Positions 34,914 through 44,706 of a stretch of 64,000 nt of DNA are shown one piece after another (the first letter of the stretch is position 1; the number at the start of each line of letters is the position of its first letter). The notes beneath the pieces were generated by a model. It had not been told where the DNA came from, made no database searches, and saw only the letters and a list, made by a program, of their open reading frames with translations. A program made the translations under genes and the position numbers. Source of the stretch: RYN-133 sp963754285 (GTDB lineage Bacteria > Actinomycetota > Actinomycetes > Mycobacteriales > Jatrophihabitantaceae); NCBI GenBank assembly GCA_963754285.1, contig CAVWFN010000006.1, positions 186,001 to 250,000 on the forward strand, given 5' to 3'.

Positions 34914-37198
34914 CACAATCCTTCCGACGCCGGGACCGCGGTGACCTCGGCCGAGGACGGCGAGTCGAGGCCCTCGAGTTCCGCCTTGCGTCTGCGAGCG
35001 GGCAGCAGGCCCGCCGGCCGGAAGATCATCATCGCGAGGACGAGCGCACCGACCCACATCTGACGGTCGTTCTGAGGCACCTGATCTTTCAGGAACTGCG
35101 GCAACCAGGTGAGCGCGGCCGCGCCGGCCATCGCACCCGCGAGCGAACCCATGCCGCCGAACACCACGTAGGCGACGATGAGGATCGACGCCTGCAGCGT
35201 GAACAGGCTCGGGTCGAAGTAGCCGACCTGGCTGGCGAAGAACGATCCGGCCAGCGCCGAGGTCGATGCACCGATCGCGAACGCGAGCAGCTTCACGCGA
35301 ATGGTGTTCACGCCCGATGCCTGTGCGGCGACTTCATCCTCACGGATGGCGGCCCACGCACGTCCGATGCGCGACCCTTCGAGGCGGTAGAACAAGATCA
35401 GCACTACAACGAGCATGATCAGCAGCAGGTACCAGTACGGCAGGTTGTCCTCACCGAAGGTGACGTTGATGCCGAAAAGGTGGATCGACGGGTGCGGAAT
35501 CGTCGGGCCCTGCGGCCCGCCGGTGATTCCGCGCGCGTTGATCGCCCACAGCTGGGTGATCTCACCGAACCCGAGCGTGACGATCGCCAGGTAGTCACCG
35601 CGCAGGCGCAGCGTCGGCGCACCGAGCAGGAGGCCTGCGATCAGGCAGGCGAGGATCGCGAACGGGATGGTTTCGAGCGGCTTCAGATGCAGCCAGCTCG
35701 GTGGCTTGATCGGCAGCGAATTGGTGAAGTACGCCGTTGTGTACGCGCCGACCTCATAGAACGCGATGTATCCGAGGTCGAGCAGGCCGGCCCAGCCGAC
35801 GACGACGTTCAGGCCGAGTGACAGCAGCACGAACACGCCGATCTGCACGACGAGCACGTTCTGCCACACGACCGGCAGCATCGGCGGATAGAAGATCGCG
35901 ATCGCGAGACCGATGATCAGCACCGCGCGCACGTTGCGCGAACTGCGCACGGTGCCGACCATCGCGGTCACCGGCAGTTTGCGCTGCCCACTGGTTCGCT
36001 TGCCCTTCTTGGCAACCGGCTCCTCGGCCAACACCGCAGCAGGGGCGACGGCCGGGTCGACCGCTTGTGCTTTCGACCTGCGGGTGAACGAGCCGGCCTG
36101 GACCGCCCCCGCGATGTACACGGCGAACACCAGACACATCACGAAGCCGGCAACGCCGAGGTTTCCCCACTCGGCGCCGTTGTTGGGTGCGACCTTCGCC
36201 GCGACCTCGGTCATCGACTTGAGCGTGAAGAAGGTCAGCACGATGCCGGCGAGCGAAACCGCCGCGCTCAACAACCCGATCACCCGCAGCCGGACGAAAA
36301 TGGCCGCGAGTGCAAGCACGGTGGCCACGACGAACAACGTCCAGCCGAGCCAAGCGAGGTATGCGGTGCCGAGCCCGTCGAGCGGTGTGCCCTTGAAGTC
36401 CTTGCTCGAGGCAGCGAGATCTGCGTTGAGGGTCAGCGGCCCCGTCCAGCAGTCGTTGAGCAGAGCGAACAGTCCGAGCACGACGCCGATGAGGACGACG
36501 AACAGCCCGCTGCGGTAGCCGATCGCGTTGTTGACGAAGCCCTTCGGGTCTGCGACGTCCTTCTTCGACAGGGCCGCGATGATGCCGGCACCGCCGAGGA
36601 TGAGGAAGCCGATCATGTCGGCAAATACGCCGAGGGAGTGGTCGATGCCGCCGCCGACGTGGATCACGTCGGAGTGTGCGTCGTAGGCCGCCGCGGCCCC
36701 GAGCACACCGATCAACGCCGCGACGTACCCGGCAACGCGGATCCGCGTAACGATGACGACCGCGCACGCCAGCAGGCCCAGACCGGCGAGCGACCAGGCC
36801 ATCCAGTCGAAGAACCACGACGTGATCTGGCCGATCTTGGCCGTCTTGTCGACCGCGGAGCGGACGTCGCTGAACTTGCCGCTGGTCAGACTCGCCAACG
36901 GGTCGTACCAGTTCATGACCGTCTGCGCGGCGATGATCACGAGCAGACCACCGGTCGCACTGGCGACGCCCGGCCGACGGATGTAGGGCCGGACGAGCGG
37001 CCAGAACGTGATGAGCAGGAAGATCACGACGCCGATCGCCAGGAAGATGAAGACGCGCGGGCGCCACAGGGCTTGCCGGAACGCGATCCCGAAGTCGTTG
37101 AAGGTGCCTTCCTGATTACCGACCATGAGCGCGAGAACGATCCCGCCGAACAGGCAGGCGAGCAGGCGCTTGATCAGCGCGTTGGTGTTGCTTCTCAT
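34913..37198 (-). CDS. livM: LivM-type permease with long N-terminal membrane extension
   Basis: Second permease of the liv importer, 761 residues, twice the usual length. The canonical LivM domain is the last 345 residues or so (LNVVVGWAGLLDLGYIAFYEVGA, APTLRLRGDYLAIVTLGFGE, the EAA-like RIGRAWAAIREDEVAAQASG). Before it are about 415 residues with around ten hydrophobic helices and a Lys/Arg-rich linker (VAKKGKRTSGQRK). The start is ATG 37198, coupled by ATGA to the small ORF 37195-37302; a longer frame would run through that ORF. The extension has no motif I recognise. Confidence 0.9.
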   Translation of the reverse strand: MRSNTNALIKRLLACLFGGIVLALMVGNQEGTFNDFGIAFRQALWRPRVFIFLAIGVVIFLLITFWPLVRPYIRRPGVASATGGLLVIIAAQTVMNWYDPLASLTSGKFSDVRSAVDKTAKIGQITSWFFDWMAWSLAGLGLLACAVVIVTRIRVAGYVAALIGVLGAAAAYDAHSDVIHVGGGIDHSLGVFADMIGFLILGGAGIIAALSKKDVADPKGFVNNAIGYRSGLFVVLIGVVLGLFALLNDCWTGPLTLNADLAASSKDFKGTPLDGLGTAYLAWLGWTLFVVATVLALAAIFVRLRVIGLLSAAVSLAGIVLTFFTLKSMTEVAAKVAPNNGAEWGNLGVAGFVMCLVFAVYIAGAVQAGSFTRRSKAQAVDPAVAPAAVLAEEPVAKKGKRTSGQRKLPVTAMVGTVRSSRNVRAVLIIGLAIAIFYPPMLPVVWQNVLVVQIGVFVLLSLGLNVVVGWAGLLDLGYIAFYEVGAYTTAYFTNSLPIKPPSWLHLKPLETIPFAILACLIAGLLLGAPTLRLRGDYLAIVTLGFGEITQLWAINARGITGGPQGPTIPHPSIHLFGINVTFGEDNLPYWYLLLIMLVVVLILFYRLEGSRIGRAWAAIREDEVAAQASGVNTIRVKLLAFAIGASTSALAGSFFASQVGYFDPSLFTLQASILIVAYVVFGGMGSLAGAMAGAAALTWLPQFLKDQVPQNDRQMWVGALVLAMMIFRPAGLLPARRRKAELEGLDSPSSAEVTAVPASEGL

Positions 37199-37302
37199 GC
37201 CGTCACCTCGCGACCGCTCACTGCGTTCGGGCCGGTCGGCGCCGACAACCGCGCCTGGCGGCGCGGAAGATGTCTTTGATTCGCTCCGCACACGTCGCTC
37301 AT
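37195..37302 (-). CDS. 35-residue ORF bridging livH and livM
   Basis: A small ORF whose ATG overlaps the livH stop (ATGA) and whose stop overlaps the livM ATG (ATGA), so it exactly fills the gap between the two genes. Its first residues follow the pattern MSDxCGANxxHxPxRQAR, shared with the 54-residue ORF at 52000-52164. The product has no hydrophobic segment and one Cys. It probably arises from the repeat at 37253-37306 and may serve only to carry ribosomes across. Whether it is translated is not known. Confidence 0.55.
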   Translation of the reverse strand: MSDVCGANQRHLPRRQARLSAPTGPNAVSGREVTA

Positions 37303-37306
37303 GCTG
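37253..37306 (-). repeat. MIRU-like intercistronic repeat, copy 1
   Basis: This 54-base stretch matches 52115-52168 at about 45 positions without gaps, including ATTCGCTCCGCA and CGTCGCTCATGC read on the plus strand. On the coding strand it supplies GCATGAGCGACG, in which the stop of the upstream gene and the start of the small ORF overlap. Confidence 0.75.
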
Positions 37307-38249
37307 CCCGTCCCAACCGCTCACCGAGGATGCCGGTAGGTCGCACCAGCAGGATCAGCACGAGCACGACGAAGCTCACGGCGTCGTTCCACTGTGCGCC
37401 GACGAAGGGCAGCGCCGAGATGAGCACCTCGGCCTGACCGAGGATCAGCCCGCCGATCATGGCGCCGCGGATGTTGCCGATACCGCCGAGCACTGCGGCA
37501 GCGAATGCCTTGACGCCAGGGGTGAAGCCCATCAGGTTCCCGACCCCGAACGCCGTGCCGAACATGAAGCCGGCGACACCGGCCAGGGCGCCTCCGATCA
37601 CGAAGGTGCGCGAGATCGTCTTGTCGATGTCGATGCCCATCAGCGCCGCCGTCGGTGCGTCCTCGGCAACGGCGCGGATGCCGCGACCGAGCTTGGTGGC
37701 GTTCACCAGTCGGTCCAGGAACAGCATCATCACGAGTGCGGTGGCGACGATGATCACGACGATCAGCGACACCTTCGCGCTACCGATCGTGAACAGCTGA
37801 TGGTTGACGTTGAAGTAGGTCGGGAACGAGTTGTTCGGTAGTCGGTTGAACAGCTTTCCCGCGAGGTTCGACAAGAACAGCGATGCGCCGATCGCACTGA
37901 TCAGGAACGCCAGCTTGGGAGCGCCGTTGCGGCGCAGCGTGCGGTAGGCGACCTTCTCCAGCAGCCACGCGATTGCTGCGCCGCAGATCGCGCCGGACAG
38001 CACGCCGGCCATGACCGTGAGGGGCACCATCGCCCCGGTCAGATGTCGATTGCCGACGATGCCGTTCACCACGAGATAACTGCCGAAGGCGCCGGTCATG
38101 AACACCTCGCTGTGCGCGAAGTTGATCAGCTGCAGCACGCCGTAGACGAGGGTGTACCCGAGCGCGATCAGCGAGTACATCGACCCCTGTTCGAGACCGA
38201 TCACGATGTTCTGCGGCAGTTGCTGGAACCAGTCCTGGCCTTGGCTCAC
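37299..38249 (-). CDS. livH: Branched-chain amino-acid ABC transporter permease LivH
   Basis: First permease of the liv importer, 316 residues. Family features are GLEQGSMYSLIALGYTLVYG, INFAHSEVFMTGAF and the EAA-like region RAVAEDAPTAALMGID, with about eight helices. The GTG at 38249 has GAGGAG some ten bases upstream; a longer frame to 38288 lacks a site. It is separated from livK by a terminator-like hairpin, and it overlaps the small bridging ORF by four bases. Confidence 0.94.
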   Translation of the reverse strand: MSQGQDWFQQLPQNIVIGLEQGSMYSLIALGYTLVYGVLQLINFAHSEVFMTGAFGSYLVVNGIVGNRHLTGAMVPLTVMAGVLSGAICGAAIAWLLEKVAYRTLRRNGAPKLAFLISAIGASLFLSNLAGKLFNRLPNNSFPTYFNVNHQLFTIGSAKVSLIVVIIVATALVMMLFLDRLVNATKLGRGIRAVAEDAPTAALMGIDIDKTISRTFVIGGALAGVAGFMFGTAFGVGNLMGFTPGVKAFAAAVLGGIGNIRGAMIGGLILGQAEVLISALPFVGAQWNDAVSFVVLVLILLVRPTGILGERLGRAA

Positions 38250-38330
38250 GCGGATAGCTCCTCTGACACTGGAAGCCGGACGCCGCACCCAGCGCGTCCG
38301 GACCGACCGACCTCAGGCGAACAAAAGTGT

Positions 38331-38365
38331 GCGGGGCGAGCCGGATGCTATCCGACTCGCCCCGC
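38331..38365 (-). terminator. Hairpin and T-tract between livK and livH
   Basis: GCGGGGCGAG at 38331-38340 pairs with CTCGCCCCGC at 38356-38365, and an inner CGGAT/ATCCG stem extends it after one mismatch. In the direction of transcription ACACTTTTGT follows. It is a good intrinsic terminator within the liv operon, likely letting livK be made in excess of the membrane genes. Confidence 0.85.
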
Positions 38366-38407
38366 CACGTGGGACTAACTAGCCAACCGACACAAGGTCA
38401 CACTGCG

Positions 38408-39670
38408 TCACTTGGCATTGGACTTGTTGATGTCGCCGAGCCCGACGATGTTGCCGTTCTTCTGCTCGAACAGGTTCACGACCAGGTTGTCAGCCACGAC
38501 CTCGCCGTTCTTCGCGAACTTGATCGTCGTGGTGATGCCCTTGTAGTCCTCGGCGTTGAGCGCGGTCATGAGCGAGGTGCGCGTGACCGGGGTGCCCTGT
38601 GCCTTGGAGATCGCGTCCATGAACAGGTTCGCGGCGTCGTAGGCCTCCGGCGAGTAGGTCGACGGGTCCTGGCCGAACTTCGCCTTGTAGGCCGCGGTGA
38701 ACGCCTTGGCCGACGGAGCAACCGTCGCGTCCTGGCAACCACAGGTGAAGAACCAGCCGTTACCGGCCGAACCCGCGTTCTTGGTGAACACCGAGTCCTT
38801 CGCGCCGTTACCCGACACCGTGCGTCCCTTGAAGCCTGCGGCCTGCAAAGCCTTCGCGAGCAGCGCGGCCTGCGCGTCGTAACCGCCGTAGAACATCGCG
38901 TCGGCACCACTGGCAGCGATCGTCTGCGCGATCGGGCCGTAGTTCTTGGTCGTGGTTCCGTCGACGCCGTTGGTGATGACCTGAACGCCCTTGGCCTTCA
39001 GCTCCTTGGCCATCGTCGCCGCGACACCGGCACCGTAGGTGCTCAGGTCGTTGAGGACGTAGACCTTCTTCGCGCCGGTGCGGGCGAGCCAGTCGGCACC
39101 CTGGGTTCCCTCGACGTTGTCGTTGGGAATGATGCGGTGCCAGCAGGTGTAGCCCTGGTTCTGCAGCGTGCCGTTGCTCGCGGAGGCCGTCACGATCGGC
39201 ATCGGCGGCGACGCGTGGCAGAAGCTCGGGTCGACCGCTTCGCTCTCACCGGAGAACGCCGGGCCGACCACGCCGATGACCTTCGGGTCGGAGATCAGCG
39301 CGGTGGCTGCGGCCGGTGCCTTGGCCGGGTCGCCCTCACTGTCCTGTGCGTCGAGCTGGATCTTGAAGTTGTACTTGCCGGAGCTGTTGGCCTGGTCGAT
39401 GGCCAGCTCCATGCCGTTCTTCTCGTTGATACCGAGCTGAGCGTTCGGCCCGGACAGAGCGCCGATGAAGCCGAGCTTGTAGGTCTGGCTGCCGCCCGCC
39501 GCGCTGCTGCTCCCGCCGAGACCGCCGCCACCGCCACCGGTGCTGCTGGAGGGGCCGGCCGGAGGGGCGCTGCTGGTACCGCCGCCGCCACTGCTGCTGG
39601 AGCAGCCGGTGAGCGCGAGGGCTCCCGCCGCCACCGTCGTGATCGCCATGGTGCTGATGGATCTGCGCAC
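38408..39670 (-). CDS. livK: Branched-chain amino-acid-binding lipoprotein LivK
   Basis: Periplasmic-binding protein of type I fold, 420 residues. The lipoprotein signal ends with lipobox ALTGC, followed by a Ser/Gly-rich linker of about 40 residues that tethers the domain outside the cell. The domain has KLGFIGALSGPNAQLG, VIGVVGPAFSGES, VLNDLSTYGAGVA and SPEAYDAANLFMDAI, as in Leu/Ile/Val receptors. The GTG at 39670 is eight or nine bases after GGAAGG. It starts the liv operon; a hairpin follows at 38331-38365. Ligand: probably branched-chain amino acids or a similar amide, not proven. Confidence 0.92.
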   Translation of the reverse strand: MRRSISTMAITTVAAGALALTGCSSSSGGGGTSSAPPAGPSSSTGGGGGGLGGSSSAAGGSQTYKLGFIGALSGPNAQLGINEKNGMELAIDQANSSGKYNFKIQLDAQDSEGDPAKAPAAATALISDPKVIGVVGPAFSGESEAVDPSFCHASPPMPIVTASASNGTLQNQGYTCWHRIIPNDNVEGTQGADWLARTGAKKVYVLNDLSTYGAGVAATMAKELKAKGVQVITNGVDGTTTKNYGPIAQTIAASGADAMFYGGYDAQAALLAKALQAAGFKGRTVSGNGAKDSVFTKNAGSAGNGWFFTCGCQDATVAPSAKAFTAAYKAKFGQDPSTYSPEAYDAANLFMDAISKAQGTPVTRTSLMTALNAEDYKGITTTIKFAKNGEVVADNLVVNLFEQKNGNIVGLGDINKSNAK

Positions 39671-39871
39671 TGATTCGCCTTCCTGCGGATGTCTCTCGAC
39701 ACAGTCGATCCGTTTGTGGACGGCACGTTAGCGCATAGCCAATGGCAGATGCAGCAGTCGTTACGCGTTGATCCACGTCGTGACCAAATCTCAACCCGCA
39801 AATGCGCCAAACCGACTCGTCGGGGCTGATTACCGGTGCTCACCTGCGTGGCGATTCCGGCTCGAACGGGC

Positions 39872-40489
39872 TTATTCGGGCATCTCGCCGGTGAGAACGA
39901 GCTCAGCAACCGCGCGCATCGATGTGCGGTTGTCCATGGCCGCGCGCTGGATCCAGCGGAAAGCTTGCGGCTCAGTCATCGCATGGGCGGTCATCAGCGC
40001 GCCCTTTGCCCGCTCGATCAGCTTGCGCGCTTCGAGGCGTTCGCGCAGCCCGGTGACCTCTTTTTCGAGCGCTGTGATTTCGGCGAAACGCGACACGGCC
40101 ATTTCGATCGCCGGCAGCAGCTCGCGCTTCTCGAACGGCTTCACGAGGTAGGCCATTGCGCCGGCGTCGCGAGCGCGCTCGATCAGGTCGCGCTGACTGA
40201 ACGCCGTCAGCATGACCACCGGCGCGATCCGGTTGCCCGTGATCTGCGCGGCCGCGGCGATGCCGTCCATCTTCGGCATCTTGATGTCGCAGATGACCAG
40301 GTCCGGGTGCAACTCGCTCGCGAGCGCAACCGCCTGCTCGCCATCGGCCGCCTCGCCCACCACCTCGAAGCCCTCGTCGACGAGCATCTCGCGCAGATCG
40401 AGGCGGATCAGTGCTTCGTCCTCGGCGATGACGACCCGCAAACGGTCGCCCGCCGGATTGTCCGGCCCGGGATCAACATCGGGCGCCAC
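39872..40489 (-). CDS. ANTAR-domain response regulator
   Basis: A 205-residue response regulator that acts on RNA rather than DNA. The receiver domain holds the acidic pair in VIAEDEALI, the phospho-acceptor Asp in DLVICDIKMPKMDG (about residue 66), the Thr/Ser in VVMLTAFS and Lys in YLVKPFEKREL. A coiled linker leads to the ANTAR domain (RKLIERAKGALMTAHAMTEPQAFRWIQRAAMD), which binds paired hexaloop hairpins that block termination. The GTG 40489 has AGGGA upstream. It resembles mycobacterial PdtaR, and polA and rpsA lie nearby here as there. No histidine kinase is in the window. Confidence 0.93.
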   Translation of the reverse strand: MAPDVDPGPDNPAGDRLRVVIAEDEALIRLDLREMLVDEGFEVVGEAADGEQAVALASELHPDLVICDIKMPKMDGIAAAAQITGNRIAPVVMLTAFSQRDLIERARDAGAMAYLVKPFEKRELLPAIEMAVSRFAEITALEKEVTGLRERLEARKLIERAKGALMTAHAMTEPQAFRWIQRAAMDNRTSMRAVAELVLTGEMPE

Positions 40490-40588
40490 GCTGCGTCCCT
40501 CTCCATCAGACCGACGATCGCAAGTGACCACCCTAGCCCGGATACGATGTCAGCGATGTGTCAGGCTCGGGCCGACGCATCGGCATCG

Positions 40589-40662
40589 GCCCCTGTATCC
40601 CAACTGGCAGAGGAAGCGGACTCAAAACCCGCCCAGTGTGGGTTCGAATCCCACCGGGGGCA
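40589..40662 (+). tRNA. tRNA-Leu (CAA), short variable arm
   Basis: A 74-base tRNA: acceptor GCCCCTG pairs with CGGGGGC (one G-U pair), anticodon loop CTCAAAA with anticodon CAA, T-arm GTGGG/CCCAC with loop TTCGAAT. Leu by anticodon, but the variable region is only five bases (CCAGT) where Leu tRNAs normally have a long arm. The closing pair of the anticodon stem is an A-C mismatch. Possibly a specialised or decaying tRNA. Confidence 0.85.
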
Positions 40663-40883
40663 CTCCTCCGTCGCGCAAACTGTCACACCCGTTGAGCAGA
40701 GTCGGCCCCATGACGGCCACCGTGGCCCTTCATTCGCGGGCTGGGCCTTGGATCTTGTGGGCGTGCAGTGGCGGTTCAACCGACGCAACAGCATCTCGGT
40801 CGCGCGCCGCAGTCGGTTGCGCTGATGGACGGACACATCGGACCGAAATCCTGACGCGGAGCCGCGGCGGATAGTGTCCACAC

Positions 40884-42294
<1,411 letters not shown>

Positions 42295-42302
<8 letters not shown>

Positions 42303-43165
42303 CGCGGATCATGCCTTCCTGCGCGACGCTGCCGAGATGATGGCCGTCGCGCGAGAAGAACCGGCCGGTCGCGAAGCCGCGTCCGCCGCGCGCCGCCGGT
42401 GACTTCATCGAGTACAGGATCCACTCGTCCATGCGGAACGGACGCAGGAACCACATCGCGTGGTCGAGCGAAGCCATCGCGATCTGCGTGTGTTCGTGCG
42501 AGAGGCCGTGGTGCACGAGGATCGTGTCGAGCAGCGTGAGATCCGACGCGTAGGTCAGCAGGCACACGTGCAGCAACGGGTCGTCGGGCAGCACCCCGTT
42601 CGCGCGCATCCACAAGCTCTGCACACCGGAGCGGTCGTCCGGTCCGCGGTCCCACGACGGTCCGTCGACATACCTGCGTTCGATCGGGTGCGCGCGGCGG
42701 GTCAACTGCGCGTAGATGTCGGGACGATCGCGGAAGCGCTCCTCCATCGTCGGCACGTCCTCGGGCTTCGGCACGTCCGGCATCGGCTGTTCGTGTTCGA
42801 TGCCCTCCTGCGCGAGCTGGAACGACGCCGACAGCGTGAAGATCGTCTGTCCGTGCTGGATCGGCAACGACGCGACGCGCGGAGAACGAGCGGCCGTCAC
42901 GCACGCGGTCGACCTCGTAGACGATCGGACTGTTCGGGTCGCCCGGGCGGATGAAGTACGAGTGCAGCGAGTGCACGGCCGATCGGATGCCACCGTGCGC
43001 CCGGCCGCGACGAGCGCCTGACCCGCGACCTGTCCGCCGAACACGCGCTGAATGCGGTGTCTGGTGACCTGCGCCGCGGAAGATGTCCGTCCTCGATCTG
43101 CTCGAGATCGAGCAACCGGACGAGGCCGTCGAGTGTCCGGCTGACGCGCCCTGCTCAGCCGTCAT
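42295..43165 (-). pseudogene. tesB: Acyl-CoA thioesterase II with several frame breaks
   Basis: TesB-type double-hotdog thioesterase, about 288 residues if repaired. The recognisable order is LLDLEQIEDG, FRGAGHQTPHSARV, FGGQVAGQALVAAGRTV, SLHSYFIRPGDPNSPIVYEVDRV, then HGQTIFTLSASFQLAQEG and a long intact C-terminal part to SVAQEGMIRV. These pieces are in three frames and need five single-base changes, all between about 42880 and 43140. The ATG at 43165 overlaps the pyk stop. The Asp/Gln/Ser-type catalytic residues would be in the intact C-terminal half. Sequence error is more likely than decay because the neighbours show the same fault. Confidence 0.8.
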
Positions 43166-44587
43166 GGCGGACGATGTCGCCGATGTGGTGCACGCGGATC
43201 GTGTTCGTCGCGCCGGGCGTCGTCGGCGGCGTGCCGGCCACGATGATCACGAGATCGCCGGGACGGCACACGCTGCGGTTGAGCAGCGCGGTGTCGACCT
43301 GGCGCACCATGTCGTCGGTGGTCTTGCACCGTCCACACCAGCTGCGCCTCCGCACCCCAGATCAGCGCCATCTGCCGCTGCACCTGCTCGACCGGTGTGA
43401 ATACGAGCAGCCGCTGCGCGGGTTGCAGCCGCGAAAGACGCTTGGCGGTGTCACCGGTCTGGGTGAACGCGACCAGCGCGACGGCGCCGAGGGCGTCGCC
43501 GATGTCACGTGCCGCCTTGACGATCGCGCCGCTCGAGGTGCGCGGATTGTGCATGCAGCCCGCGCACGCCGGTCCCGGAGGCCTCGACCGAGGTGATGAT
43601 GCGGCTCATCGTCGCCACGGCCTGCACGGGGTACTTGCCGACGCTCGTCTCGCCCGACAGCATCACCGCGTCGGCACCGTCGATCACCGCGTTCGCGACG
43701 TCGGACGCCTCGGCGCGGGTCGGCCGTGAGTGCGTGATCATCGACTCGAGCATCTGCGTCGCGACGATCACCGGCTTGGCGTTGTCGCGGCACACCTGCA
43801 CGGCGCGCTTCTGCACCACCGGGACGGCTTCGAGCGGCATCTCGACGCCGAGGTCGCCGCGCGCGACCATGACCCCGTCGAACGCGAGCACGATCTCTTC
43901 GAGCCGCTCGACGGCTTCCGGCTTCTCGATCTTCGCGATCACCGGGCGCCGCACGCCCACCTCGTCCATCACCCGGTGCACGAGCTTGACGTCCTCGGGC
44001 GCGCGCACGAACGAGAGCGCGATGAAGTCGACGCCGAGTCGCAGCGCGAACTCGAGGTCATCGGCGTCCTTGTCGGACATCGCCGGGACGCTGACCGCCA
44101 CGCCGGGCAGAGACAAACCCTTGTTGTCGCTGACGGTGCCACCCTCGAGCACGTCACACACGACGTCGGTGCCGTTCTCGATCTCGACCGCTACCAACGC
44201 GACGTTGCCGTCGTCGACGAGCAGCCGATCACCGGGACGGACGTCGAGGGCCAGTTCCTTGTACGTCGTCGACACCCGGTCGTGCGTGCCAGGGACGTCC
44301 TCGACGGTGATCCGGATGCGCTCGCCGGAAGCCCACACGACCGGCCCCTCGGCGAATCGGCCGATCCGGATCTTCGGCCCCTGCAGGTCGGCGAGGACCG
44401 CCACGTTGCGTCCTGCCGCGGTCGCCGCCTGACGAACCTCGTGGAAGCGACGGCCGTGGTCGGCGTGCTCACCGTGGCTGAAGTTCAGCCGCGCGACGTC
44501 CATGCCCGCCTCGACGAGCGCGCGGCACCGTTCGACCGTGTCGGTCGCCGGACCGAGCGTGCAGACAATCTTCGCGCGACGAGTCAC
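43155..44587 (-). CDS. pyk: Pyruvate kinase, frameshifted in this sequence
   Basis: Glycolytic enzyme converting phosphoenolpyruvate and ADP to pyruvate and ATP; about 475 residues if repaired, normal size. The frame from 44587 to about 43555 carries the first barrel strand RRAKIVCTLGPAT, RLNFSHGEHADH, the catalytic signature IAKIEKPEAVERL, MVARGDLGVEMPLE and ATQMLESMI. The C-terminal domain continues in a second frame (HNPRTSSGAIVKAARDIGD to ALIWGAEAQLVWTVQ) and ends in a third (TDDMVRQVDTALL to GDIVRHDG). Each shift can be explained by one extra base, at about 43555 and 43330. GTG 44587 starts 40 bases from repeat copy B. Confidence 0.9.
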
Positions 44588-44626
44588 GGGTTAAGCCTAG
44601 GACGTGCTTACACGTCCCATCCCCGC

Positions 44627-44690
44627 GAGTGGTCACTTATTCCGCGAGTGGTCATTTATAAGTGACCACTCACGCGATAAATGACCACTC
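44627..44690. repeat. Four-unit GAGTGGTCA palindromic element, copy B
   Basis: GAGTGGTCA is at 44627-44635 and 44646-44654, the inverse at 44663-44671 and 44682-44690, with spacing 19, 17 and 19. The inner 26-bp palindrome has one mismatch, which is a G-U-compatible change. The element starts 17 bases past the gltB stop and ends 40 bases before pyk. Confidence 0.93.
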
Positions 44691-44706
44691 GGCGAACGAG
44701 CCGAAC

